Shown piece after piece: positions 41,401 to 51,400 of a stretch of DNA of 64,000 nucleotides (the stretch's first letter is position 1; each line of letters opens with the position of its first letter). The position numbers were made by a program, and so were the translations under genes. The notes beneath the pieces were generated by a model that worked only from the letters and a program-made list of their open reading frames with translations, did no database searches and was not told the origin of the DNA. The DNA is from Morella rubra (lineage: Eukaryota; Streptophyta; Magnoliopsida; Fagales; Myricaceae), in NCBI GenBank assembly GCA_003952965.2, contig CM025852.1, positions 19,293,279-19,357,278 of the forward strand, written 5' to 3'.

Positions 41401-42463
41401 TTAAAAAAAAAATGTAAAAACTTCCCACTTTAAGAAATTTCTGACAATTCAGACCAAGAAACAACTTCGCATATTCCAACCCTAATATCTAAAAGCAAAT
41501 AATACTCGTAACTTGATATTAATACATCCAAGCGTTGGGTGGGTTTTAAGACCTCAGAAACGGAATCTTTTATTCCTAGCATTTAAAAGTAGAAATCTTC
41601 TGAGCCGCAACAACTTACAAGAAATTAATTCCCATGCATCTTTTTTTCATCTTCACTTTCAGATAAATACAACTTATTTCTCATTTCGAAAGAAACCTAC
41701 AAGGAAGGCCCCTCATTTAAGTTGTGGATAATACCTAGCCTCAATTATTTAGGTATAAAAACAAAATAAAAACAAAAATAGAATAAATGAGTATCTACTT
41801 TTTTGCCGCCTAAATTTTGATAATGTTAACCTACCGAGCCCTCCATTTTCAGAGACTTTACCAGGAAAATTAAACCATTAAATCAAAAGCTGAAAAATAT
41901 TCATATACGAGCAATCAATTTCGCATCATCTCCACAGGAGAAGAGACATGACGAACGTGATTCTAAATTTCTTCATGCTCTCTCTGTTCGTACGTTTAAA
42001 CAGAGAAATCGAGAACCTAACACTTTCCAGTTCACTAAAAACAAAAGGAAAACCAGAGTAACGGAAGTAATGAAACTCTTTGTTCGATAAGATGCTCAAT
42101 TTCTGAGGAAACAAACAGCGTATCGATTACGAAACCTTACAGATACGTAAATGAATCGATGGACAAAGCAGAGGTAAAAGACTTACTAAAAAACTAACAA
42201 CATTATTAAAAAATTTGAAAAAGAGACAAGACTTGAGAGGAACTGAACATATATTGAATACCGATGGATCCGAGGGCAATGCCGCAGACAAGAAGAGCGA
42301 CGGTGTAAGGGACTCTGGTACCACGCAGGAGGTGCCTGGAAGCTATTCCGAGCACCAAACACAGCCCCACGAAAATCACAGCGTCTGTCGGATTCGAATC
42401 AGAAGAGGAAGCTTCCTCTTCCAAGATTCTGTAAGGAAACACCGCTTCTGTCACGCCCGCCAT
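15172..42463 (-). CDS. SOS1: Plasma-membrane Na+/H+ antiporter SOS1 (NHX7), 23 exons, 1132 aa
   Basis: Exports Na+ in exchange for H+ across the plasma membrane; target of the SOS2-SOS3 salt pathway. Coding exons, 5' to 3': 42463-42262, 40915-40865, 40726-40635, 38616-38539, 38471-38314, 37769-37668, 37596-37479, 36021-35969, 35895-35830, 35128-35084, 29927-29875, 27490-27306, 25713-25669, 25516-25409, 22649-22418, 20872-20570, 19693-19596, 19441-19310, 19200-18982, 18885-18679, 16994-16736, 16130-15847, 15480-15172. They total 3399 nt, with every intron GT-AG and every phase consistent. Residues ~28-445 form the CPA1 exchanger domain (first membrane spans ~28-45 and ~51-68; ATDPVAVV at ~162-169; GESLMNDGT at ~187-195). 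The long cytosolic tail has a cyclic-nucleotide-binding-like domain (~755-850; [11 protein letters not shown]) and ends in a conserved RIDSPS motif (1121-1126). Length is close to the Arabidopsis protein (1146 aa). No stop or frameshift is seen. The gene spans 27.3 kb because introns are swollen by transposons, especially intron 10 (5.2 kb). The start chosen gives the conserved N-terminus before the first span. Confidence 0.97.
17005..17322. repeat. 162-bp tandem duplication beside SOS1 exon 21
   Basis: 17005-17160 and 17167-17322 are essentially identical copies in direct orientation with a 162-bp period. The first copy begins about 11 bases from the exon 21 boundary, so the sequence just upstream of the exon 21 splice acceptor is present twice within intron 20. 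Confidence 0.9.
17393..17432. repeat. C31-A9 homopolymer run
   Basis: Thirty-one C followed by nine A in SOS1 intron 20. Similar C runs lie at 23412-23424 (intron 14) and 29662-29680 (intron 11). Long homopolymers of this kind may be miscounted in assembly. Confidence 0.8.
21355..21606 (+). mobile_element. 5'-truncated LINE (L1-type) 3' end with 17-bp target duplication
   Basis: A ~200-bp insert at 21372-21589 ends in CAATAAAGCTTTCC, then TTACTTATC and an A run. It is flanked by perfect direct repeats AGATTCAGCTTAGCACT at 21355-21371 and 21590-21606. A 3' end with A tail, no 5' end and a target duplication of 15-20 bp are the marks of target-primed reverse transcription. It lies in SOS1 intron 15, in the opposite orientation to the gene. 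Confidence 0.85.
30772..31255. mobile_element. hAT-like non-autonomous element
   Basis: Terminal inverted repeats TAGGGCTGTGCA (30772-30783) and TGCCCAACCCTA (31244-31255) match at 10 of 12 positions. The flanking 8-mers ATAATTAG (30764-30771) and ACAATAAG (31256-31263) match at 6 of 8, fitting the 8-bp target duplication of hAT elements after decay. No transposase frame is present. It lies in SOS1 intron 10. Confidence 0.5.
32139..32360. mobile_element. MITE with GGTGGTGTTTGCAAA ends, copy 1
   Basis: Inverted termini TAAGGTGGTGTTTGCAAA (32139-32156) and TTTGCAAACACCACTTTA (32343-32360) match at 17 of 18 positions. The interior has a doubled ACTCCAAAATTTTGG and the phrase AAATCATCTCTC twice. 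A TA is present at both ends and may be the target duplication. It lies in SOS1 intron 10. Superfamily uncertain. Confidence 0.7.
32731..34170 (-). mobile_element. 5'-truncated LINE (L1-type) with decayed reverse-transcriptase C-terminus
   Basis: Read on the minus strand: from about 34170 a LINE reverse-transcriptase tail ([20 protein letters not shown], then [10 protein letters not shown] and [10 protein letters not shown] at 34086-33900); a mid region in shifted frames; the zf-RVT part ([31 protein letters not shown] at about 33155-33110); a 3' UTR with AATAAAGCTTTCCTTACTTG; and an A tail (plus-strand T run 32731-32739). Frame changes show it is dead. Orientation is the same as SOS1, within intron 10. 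No flanking target duplication was found. Confidence 0.85.
34288..34565 (-). mobile_element. 278-bp miniature LTR retrotransposon (TRIM/SMART type) with perfect target duplication
   Basis: On the minus strand: a 76-bp LTR (34565-34490) beginning TGTTAGAG and ending TACA; primer-binding site TGGTATCAGAGC (34489-34478) directly after it; an internal region of about 110 bp; a purine tract GCATGAGGGGGAG (34379-34367); and a 79-bp second LTR (34366-34288). GTTAT flanks both sides (34283-34287 and 34566-34570). It has no coding capacity and would rely on enzymes from autonomous LTR elements. LTR length and total size fall at the small end known for TRIMs and resemble the SMART class. It is inserted in SOS1 intron 10. 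Confidence 0.9.
36179..36372. mobile_element. MITE with GGTGGTGTTTG ends, copy 2
   Basis: A second member of the family at 32139-32360, with similar order of interior phrases (CCAAAATTTTGGA, AATAAAATAACTA, AAATCATCTCTC). Its left terminus has decayed (AGGTGGCATTTC) but the right keeps ACAAACACCACC. It lies in SOS1 intron 7. Confidence 0.65.
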
Positions 42464-42476
42464 CCAATTCCACCAT
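42399..42476 (-). promoter_or_regulatory. Upstream ORF overlapping the SOS1 start
   Basis: An ATG at 42476 lies 13 bases before the SOS1 ATG (42463) and in another frame. It opens a 25-codon frame ending in TGA at 42399, inside exon 1. Both ATGs have G at +4 and T at -3, so neither context is clearly stronger. If included in the mRNA leader it could lower SOS1 translation by leaky scanning. That it is in the transcript is inferred from the likely TATA position. Confidence 0.5.
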
Positions 42477-42479
42477 CAA

Positions 42480-42875
42480 CAACTCAGAGAACTCTTGCCC
42501 GAAGCAGTAGTAAACTAGAGTTGTCGTCGATCTCACCGCTAAGAATCTAAGATGGCCCTCAAATACTATAAATTATAAACGAGGAGAAGGTGCGGGCGCG
42601 ACGGAGACTCGTACGAGAGCAAACAATTTTATATCAATATCTTTTAATTATATTGGCTTTGGCTGCGTGTGGAGGTTTACGTTGGCTGGCAAGCTGGAAG
42701 CGACAACCTCAAAATAGTTGGCTCAGCTCCCGTCCCCCCTCCCCTGGCTCCCCACGCTCTAATTAAACCACCAGCCTTACGTGAAGATAATAATGACAGG
42801 TGAGTGTGATTCCTCTTTGACTTTTAACTGGTCCCTGTTGACCAAACCACAGAGCATGCTTCTTAACATTTGTGT
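42480..42875. other. Unique SOS1 upstream region
   Basis: Non-repeated sequence between the SOS1 leader and the duplicated segment. It holds the candidate TATA/CCAAT elements; nothing else is recognised. Confidence 0.4.
42627..42656 (-). promoter_or_regulatory. Candidate SOS1 core promoter
   Basis: On the minus strand a TATAAAAT element (42627-42634) is preceded by CCAAT (42652-42656). It would place the transcription start near 42595-42600 and give a leader of about 130 bases. A second AT-rich TATAATTT at about 42568-42576 is an alternative. Confidence 0.4.
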
Positions 42876-43363
42876 AAAATAGCATCAAACAGAGTTTAGC
42901 TGGAACGTACCATGTTTGGTGACATGTTTTAATTTTTTTTTTGGTTTCAAAATCAATTTCTAATCCAAACATATTTCTTTTCTTTTAAAATAATTTTCGA
43001 ACTCTAATAAAATCTTCTTTCTAATAATTAAAAATATAATTCCTTGACCAAAATAAAAAAAACCATAAACGATTCTTCTCACCAAATTTTTCTCCTAAAC
43101 ACACGAATTATACCTTGTCTATCCGAATATATTTTAAAGATTCTCTCTTTTAAATATCTTTTTTACTGTTTCACTACTTCAAAAATACCTACAGCTTTTC
43201 TTAATCATTACACAAAAAAAAAAAAAAAAAAACATACTCTCAATGTCTACGTCCCACCACTTCTTTGTTTTTTTTTTTTGTTCGTCTATAATTTTAGTGT
43301 CTGAACTGTTGTCAAAATTTTACCATGCAATTTGCTCTCTCTTGGAGTAGGATTTTAATAAGA

Positions 43364-43650
43364 AAATGTAAGAATATTTGGTACATTGATTATCAATCTA
43401 AGAGATTGATGGCTCTAAATCAAGGCGTCTTGATTGAATCCTTTGATTAAGCCACAAATCAGGGACCTTAATTTGTAAAAATTTGTGTCCTCCATTCTTG
43501 TACATATACCCCTTCTCTAACCTCTTGTAAACATACACTAAGAATATTTTTGAATAAAAGAAATCATGTGACCCTCTCATGCTTTCTCGATGGTGGACGT
43601 AGGTCGTGAAACTAAACCACTTTAAACCGTTTGTCCTCGCTTCTCTTTCT
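43364..43650 (+). repeat. Possible copia solo LTR, copy A
   Basis: Begins near TGTAAGAATATTTGG and contains GATGGTGGACGTAGGTCG followed by AAACTAAACCAC, then a CT-rich end. The phrase GTGGACGTAGG...CGAACCAC is a hallmark of U5-type ends of many plant copia LTRs. The same element is in copy B (about 46885-47250), so its insertion predates the duplication. Borders are not defined. Confidence 0.4.
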
Positions 43651-44134
43651 CTCGCATTCGTGTAATCCCACTTCTATTTATTTTAACAAAAACTATAGAG
43701 GATTCAACTCCCTCCCAAGTAAAGTTGAATCATCTGTTGTTTTATTTTGTTGGTGTAATCTTCTTAAAAAGTAGTGAAAATTTTGAAATATATTTGAGAT
43801 ATGAAAAATGTTGAAAATTTATGGGTGAAAAGATAAAAAGATCTTGATTAAATTTTTTTATATTTATTATGATGAAAAGAGGTGATGTGATGGAGGAGAA
43901 AGATGATGTTTAAGTTTTTTATCATTATTTTTTAAAGTTTTGAAATTAAATTAAAAAATAAATAAAATTATTGTGAACCCCTGATTAGTGTGTAAACCGA
44001 AAAAGTTAAAAAAATTTGTGACAAAAGTCACGCTCGCATCACAAAAATTCTTAAAAGCTAAAAAATTCCTACAAAATGTAAACCTAAATTTTATAAAGAA
44101 ACCACGTTCAGGGAATGTAGACTGTGAAGCAATT

Positions 44135-44245
44135 GGGCCAGTGAGCTGTTGTAGCTCAGTTGGCACCTCTCCCTCTAGGGAGGGTTACGTCCAGGGGTCG
44201 AATCCCCTTGCCCGCAGGCTTTTTTTTTGGGGGGGGGGGGGGGAG
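44135..44245 (+). mobile_element. tRNA-derived SINE-like insertion
   Basis: An RNA polymerase III A box (TAGCTCAGTTGG, 44152-44163) and B box (GGGGTCGAATCCCC, 44194-44207) lie 42 bases apart, followed by a T run (about 44220-44228) and G15. The D arm cannot pair, so this is not a working tRNA. Copy B lacks about 105 bases exactly here, which shows this is an insertion. T-ended, tRNA-headed short elements match plant Au-like SINEs. Confidence 0.6.
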
Positions 44246-45640
44246 GTGGTTAAAAGATGTTTGTTGTCTTATTAATTAGCTGATCATGTTTAGTCTGACA
44301 GGAACAATTAAAGATGACCGCCCATTAACACTTGAGCACGTGCCTAGTCATTTTTGAAGAAGGATTCTCAGAAACAATGTCCTGGATTCATGTGATATGC
44401 TCGAAAGCTTATAAGTAATAATGCCTCCTCCTTTCTACACAGGTCGGTGCAATTATAATCAGGGTAGGTGCTTGAATATAATAAAAAAAATGTGTATTGT
44501 AACAGGTAAATAAGTGATAAAAATAAAAATAAAATTTGTAGTGTGTTTGATAAAAATAAAATTTTGTTAAAATTTTACTATATAAATACTATGTAAAAAA
44601 TAATAAAAATTTTACAGTTGACTCAGAAAAATTTTTACTTTAACATCATTTTCAGGTACTTGTCAAATACTTAAAACAAGTCAAATAAAATATAAAATTT
44701 ATTTTACAATCAAACAAACGGACCCTCTTCCTATTAAAATTTCTCTTTAATTGGAAAAAAAAAAAAAGTTGTGTTGCATGCTGAGCTTATATGTGTGCCA
44801 TCTTTAATTACCAAGATTAAGTTGGATGATCTTCCCATTAATAGAATATATAAATAGTAGGTAGCGGAAATACTGTGGTGATTCCACGTCATAGATCAGG
44901 TGGTAGTAAGAAAGCTTTAATAAGATTTGCTTTAGTTGACTTCCGCACTAAAAATGTTACATCAATGACGAGTTCAAAATTTGCTCAATCTTCCATCTTT
45001 TATTCTTTGTTATAAACTAATGGGATTGCGCATCTCTGGGCCCGGGATGACGGTCTGATATTGACAATTGGGATATGCCACAAAGTGCTGTTCGAGTAAC
45101 TCTGACCCTTACTGACGAGGAAAAAAATAAAGCAAACAAAAGTTGCTGATCGTCTCTTGAACCCCTAAATAATCAAAGTAAAGTGCCTAATTAGTGACGT
45201 CCTTAGCCAAGTGTATAAAAATATATTTTGAAGGGGAAAACATTGAAAGATTTTTTGGGGTGTTCCGGCGTTTGGGTCTTGACCAAAATAACATTTATTT
45301 ACTGAAGGGACAATCACACAACACAAAACAATTAAGAAATTATTTTTCTTTTCTACGATCGTTTTGCCATGCATGTGCTACAAGTATTATCGGAGTACGT
45401 GGTGCCCAACAAAATGGAGGAGCAAAGATTATATATGTTGACTCCACCGATTAATGAACAAGTATATATATATATAATCGCGTTAATTTTAGTTACAAAA
45501 CCAAAAAAGATAATGTATAATAATTAGGAAAGGGACTAATCATTAAATTCTCAAAGCTTTCGTTCTTGTATTTAACAATTTTATATAATTACGTAAATTA
45601 TATGAAACATAATTACAATATATTTTTAAGAAAACATTAT

Positions 45641-46409
45641 TAATTATTACAACGACAGTGGAACATTTAAAAAGGAAAAAGTTTTCCGAAAATATATATT
45701 TTAATGAAGAAAGTTTTTACGTAAAAAAGACTGTAGCCGCTCGTATATTAATTGAATCATATCAGTAGAATGAGGACGTTTCGATAGCCCCAGTGAACTA
45801 TTTCTCACTATCGGGACTCTCACCATAAGCCACTAAGATTACACGTGTTCACTCCAGTTGATAGTAATTTTTTTTTTTTTTTTTTTTCAGAATAGTAGGA
45901 AGGTATAAGGAAGAGTACGATCAGGTTTGAAGTGATTGGGCTGTTATGGTATAGGATGATTTTCGTTTTCTTTATTTTTTAGAATTTTTTTAAATTTTAG
46001 AATTTTAAAATTAAATATATTTTTAACATCGTTTAAAAATAATTACAGCACGCATATTAATAAAGTTAATATTACTTAAAAATTCTTAAAAAATATTCTT
46101 ACTAAACATACTAACCAAATATACTCTAAGTTGTGATTTTTATGGTGTAGACTTGCTTCGCAATTTTTGCAACTCTTAGTTACTACTTGATTTGATTAAT
46201 GTTTTTTTTTACGAAACCAACTTAGATTATATATGGAAAGACCAAAAGAAATACAGGACAAGACAGAGGAAAGAAAAAGCGAAAAGACCACAGACTGGAA
46301 AAACATAACAAAGCTAAGTTAGATAAAGTTGCATTTCTATTTTCTATTAGTTGGTTGAATTCGGATTTATAATATTTATATGATGAGGCTATAATTTATT
46401 TTTATTTTT
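45641..46409. other. Spacer between the duplicated segments
   Basis: AT-rich, with a T run at about 45869-45888. No gene or recognised repeat. Confidence 0.35.
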
Positions 46410-46884
46410 AAATAGCATCAAACTATAGAGTTTAGGTGGAACAGACTCTGTTTGGTTACATGTTTTAATTTTTTTTTTGTTTCAAAATCAATTTCTAATC
46501 CCAACATATTTTTTTCTTCTAAAATAATTTTCGAACGCTAATAAAATTGTCTTTTTAATCATTAAAAACATATTTATTTGAAAAAAAAAACCATAAACAA
46601 TTCTTCTCACCAAATTTTTTTCCTAAACACACGAATTTTACTTTGTCTATCCGAATATATGTTAAAGATTCTCTCTTTTAAATATCTTTTTTACTGGTCT
46701 CACTGCCGCAAAAAATACATAGTACTTTTCTTAATCATTACAAAAAAAAAACATATTTTCAATGTATATGGATTGGTCCCAACACTTTCTCGTGTCATTT
46801 TTTTAAAAAAATATTCTATGTCCATAATTTTAGTGTTTGAACTATTGTCGAAATTTCACTATGCAATTTGCTCTCTTGGAAACT

Positions 46885-47143
46885 GTAAGAATATTTGCTA
46901 TGGCCTATATTGATGGCTCTATGTCTAAGAGTCTTGATCGGGTCCTTTGATTAAGTCACAAATTAGGGGCTTTAATTTGTAAAAATATATGTCCTCCATT
47001 CTCGTAAAAATACGACTTATTTAACCTCTTGTAAACATACACTAAGAATCATATTGAATAAGAGAAATCATGTAACCCTCATGTGCTTTCTCGATGGTAG
47101 ACATAGGTCGTTAGACCGAACCACCTTAAGCCGTTTTGTCTTC

Positions 47144-47234
<91 letters not shown>

Positions 47235-47250
47235 CTTGCTTTCATTTCTT
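46885..47250 (+). repeat. Possible copia solo LTR, copy B
   Basis: Counterpart of 43364-43650, starting TGTAAGAATATTTGC and containing GATGGTAGACATAGGTCG. CpG sites seen in copy A are TpG/CpA here, as expected from decay of methylated DNA. Confidence 0.4.
47146..47231 (+). repeat. CT microsatellite
   Basis: About 43 CT units with one interruption, at the place where copy A has only a short CT-rich string (about 43640). Confidence 0.95.
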
Positions 47251-48295
47251 TCAACAAAACTATAGAGGATTCAAGTCCCTCCTAAGTAAAGTTGAATCAT
47301 TTGTTGTTATGATCTTCATAAAAAGTAGTGAAATTTTTGAAATATGTTTGAGACATGATAAATTTTGAAATTTTATTAAAGTTGGTGAAAAGAGATAGAT
47401 GATTAGAGTAAATATTTTATGTTTTTTTCATGGAAAAAGATGAGAGAGATGATTTTGAAGTTTGTTATCATTATTTTTTAAAATTTTGAAATTAAATTAA
47501 AAAATAAATAAAATTGTTGTGAACCCCTCATTTAGCGTGAAAATGGAAAATTTTTTTAAAATTATGACAAAATTCATGCTTGCATCAAAAAAATTCTTAA
47601 AAGCTAAAAAATTCCTACAAAATTTAGGTTTACAAACATACCCTTAAAATTTATAAAGAAACCATGCACCTTAAGGGAAAGTAGGCCGCAGTGGAGCAGC
47701 GGGGTCCTGATTGATGTTTGTTGTCTTATTAATTAGCTCCTTCTGCATGTTTAGTCTGACAGGAACAACTAATGATGCTCAGCTATTAACACTTGACCAC
47801 ATGACTAGTCATTTTTGAAGGGATTCTCAGAAACAATGACCAACGCGATATGGTTCTAAGCTTATAAATAATATATTAATCCCTCCTCCTTCCTGCATAT
47901 TTAGTATGATACTGATTGAATCTCTGGCGCCGTACCAAATTCTTTATAAGATCTATATGTTTCTACAACTTAAGCCATTAAGATACCGAAATTAGAGTTA
48001 AAGATCTTATCACTCATATATTATGTCCCCCTAGTCTACTTGAATGAGAAAGTACTTTGGAATATCTTTCTCTTAATGTACAGAACAATATACTTTGCAC
48101 CACTTCCAACCTCTTATTTTGTATTACGTTATGTTGAGTAACTATTGATTTCAGACATATTGTACTTGTCAAATATTTTGAAACTCGAAACATAAAAGGT
48201 AGAATAAAATTTTTGGAACTTGAAGATTGATTTTTGTCCATAGATATAAGACTTATTATGATGTTCCCAAAAAAAAATTTGGTTTATGAAAAAAT

Positions 48296-48491
48296 ATAAA
48301 TACAACGTCGTCCATGTAGTTTGCGCAAAAGTCAAATAAGCCCTTAAACTTTAAAAGCATTCACATTTGAAGGGTCCAGAAAGACTAAAGTCTTGATGGA
48401 TTTTAAACATTAGGGACTAATTTGATGGGTTTTAAAGTTTAAGAACTAATTTGATTTTCGCGCAAACCACAAGGACTAATGTTGTATTTAT
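48296..48491. mobile_element. Long foldback, probably Mutator-like MITE
   Basis: Arms of about 61 bp (48296-48356 and about 48430-48491) are roughly 80% reverse complements; both hold ATAAATACAAC at the tip and TTTGCGC plus CTTAAACTTTAAAA inside. The flanks TATGAAAAA (48285-48293) and TACGAAAAA (48496-48504) match at 8 of 9, fitting the 9-bp target duplication of Mutator-like elements. No transposase is present. Confidence 0.65.
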
Positions 48492-51400
48492 CCCTTACGA
48501 AAAATTTGAGTTTAGTTTAGTTTTCTAGAAAATAATATAACTTTCAGGTCCATTTGTTTGCTTGTAAAACAAATTTCGTAATTTGTTTTACTTGTTTTAC
48601 TGTATTTGGTAAGCACTTGAAAATTATATTAAAGTAAAAAGTTTTTAAGTCAACTGTAAAAGTTCTGTTATTTCAAGAAAACAAATAAAGCTCAAATTTT
48701 CATAAACCAATTTTTTTTTTTGGGTGAACACTATAATACGTTTCATATCTACGGCCAAATTTCAGTAAGCCTCCCTCAAGTTCCCAAATATTTTATTCCA
48801 TCTCATATGTTTAAAAAGCAATCAATTATTGCATTTTTTTATGTGGCCGTTAAACTATATACAAAATGACCGAAATGCCCCTCCAACACAAAATTATTAA
48901 AATTTATATTAAAAATAAAAATTATATATAAATAAAAAGTAATATTTTTTAAAATAAAAATTGAATTTGAAGGTTGCATTATATTTTTATATTCTTCTCT
49001 TTCCAGGCTACGTGGATACTTCTCCTTTACTTGGTTAACGGCAATTGAAATGCAGGAACCAATTTTTATGACAAAGTGTACCTCAGGGGACCACACGTTG
49101 AATCAGTACTTTAAGGACTAAAATATTAGAATTTTGAGAAAAATTTCATGTCACGGGACAGCCTATGATTGATGTTGAGATGACATCTAAAATCCACGTA
49201 AGCACAATTCTTTCTGTTGGCTAACCACAATAAGAGGAGAAATCGATTTGTCTAAAAAACTTATTTTAAGAACCCGACGGGTAGAAATCAATATCTGAGG
49301 GACTAAAATGTCAAAAGTATAAATTACAGAGACCTATACGACAAATAAGCCTTTTTATGTAAATACGTAAATCATTAAACGTGTCAAACATCAAAAAATA
49401 TTTTAAAAGAATAACCAAATATTGAAAAGGAAATTTTTTTTTTGAAAACATTTCAATGAAAAGTTTTTTTACGTAAAACAATAGTTTTATAGGCAAACAA
49501 ACGGACTCTTACTGTTACAATTGACTTCAAAATTTTTTAATTTGACTTTACTTTCAGCTGAGATACTTGAAAACAAGTATAACAAAATACAAAATTCGTT
49601 TTACAAGCAAACAAACGGGCGCTATCTTGTAAAAATTTCCTTTCAATTGGAAAGAAAAAAAGTTGTGTTGCTGAGGTTATATGTGTACCATCTTTAATTA
49701 GCAAGATTAACTCGGATGATGTTCCCATTAATAGCAATATAAAATAGTAGTTAGTGGAAATACTGTGTTGATTCCACGTCATAGAGGTTGTAGTAAGAAA
49801 GCTCTAACAAGATTTACTTTCGTTGACCTCCCGCACTAAAGATATTCCATCAATGACGAGTTCAAAATTTGCTCAATCTTCCTTCTTGTATTATTTGTTA
49901 TAAACTAATGGTTTGCGTATCTGTGGTATGACATTTGGAATACGCCACAAAGTGGTGCTCAAGCCCTTTACATATCAGGAAAAGGTAAACAAAAAACAAA
50001 AAATAAAAATTACTGATAGTGGACTAAAATTTTGGGCATTTTAAAATTTTAATCATAATAAATAATTATACAAAATTATCTTTTTCTTTTTTTTTACCAA
50101 TTTTTATATAAATAAATATAAAAATTTATTTAATTAAAGTGTTTTCCTTTTGGCATGTGTATGAAAAGTCTATGGAGAAGGCTCGCGAGAGGTTAAAACT
50201 TCTCCTCAAATTAGGACAAGTGTTGAAAAAAAACAAAAAAGCATTAGGACAAGTTGACCAATAGGAAAGGGACCAAAGGGTCGTCGGTTAAATGGTTGGT
50301 TCGTAGGAATGGACGGCCATTTACGACTCTTCCGCTAAAGTTACGTATGTCGTTTTATTTAGAATTTTTGGATGGACAGGATGGAGCAATGGAAAGAAGA
50401 TGGCGACGGCGCCACTACTATTTTTGCTTGGCCCGTGAAACTTTTAACGAAAATTAGTCAAACGCTATAGGAGAAAAGGCTCGAGCATATTTTCTGATGG
50501 ACTGTAATCCTCCACGTTATACATATTTTTTTACCTGTGGCATATAATGACGAAGCAAGAATAATTCTAAAGTATTATTATAGTGCACACCAACCACACG
50601 ACCTATAAAATAATAATAAAAAGTACACCAACAGAATATGCTATGTGAGACTGTGGCCCTGTTTGGATCACATAGTGAGAGAGGTGGTATTTTGATAGAG
50701 TAAGTTTTAAGCAGTAACAGTATTAGGAATGAATTTGAAGTAGGTAAATTCTTAAGGGAAAATGGTAAAATTTTTTTTTATAACGTAACGTAAAAAAGTA
50801 TCTTAAGAGTTAAAATATCAAATTAAGAACTAAAAATATATTATATTAAAATACAAATACCGTACAATTTGTTGAAATATGACAATTGGATCTTATGGAT
50901 CTGTATGTTTTGAAAACGTTGCATAATGGCCCAAATTGGCTAATGTAAAATATTTGATTTATTATTATTATTTTTTAAAAATAATATGCTCCTTTTAAAC
51001 CAGGCTGGCCCCCCCTTAAAGCCAAGCCCCAAACCCCTTCGCCTATGTCCTTTGTTATGATGCTGTGAATTTTGTCAATTCAATGTTATGATGCTGTGAA
51101 TTTTGGTTGGTATTTCTATTGAATTTTGTGTTCGTGATACTACATGGTTGGGTGGTGAAATTATTACTGTCCATTATATTGAATTGTGAAATTGTGACTA
51201 GGTTTTGAAATTATATTAAAATTGTGATTAGGATTAAGTTGTAAAATTATGATTAGGACCTTAGGTTGTGACTTGTGAAATTATATTGATGAATTTTGTT
51301 TAGATAATGGATAAATTTTTGATAAAAAAAATCAGCAGGATTGTCTAATACTCCTAACGTGGTATATGTATTTCAATATAATATATTTTAAATATTTTTA

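Larger units (their letters stand above)
42876..45640. repeat. Upstream duplicated segment, copy A
   Basis: Three blocks match copy B in the same order and orientation: 42880-44450 with 46412-47910, 44740-45045 with 49628-49945, and 45205-45625 with 51663-52345. Shared phrases include ATCCGAATATATTTTAAAGA-like strings, AACAAAATGGAGGAGCAAAG and CAATGACGAGTTCAAAATTT. Both copies lie upstream of SOS1. No protein frame is shared, so the duplicated unit is non-coding as far as I can see. Confidence 0.85.

Noticed and set aside
44140..44215. Intact tRNA gene
   Set aside because: A and B boxes are present, but the D arm does not pair and no proper anticodon stem or acceptor closes. The comparison with duplicate B shows an inserted SINE-like block.
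47054..47368. 104-codon frame with a long Ser-Leu run
   Set aside because: Translation of the CT microsatellite.
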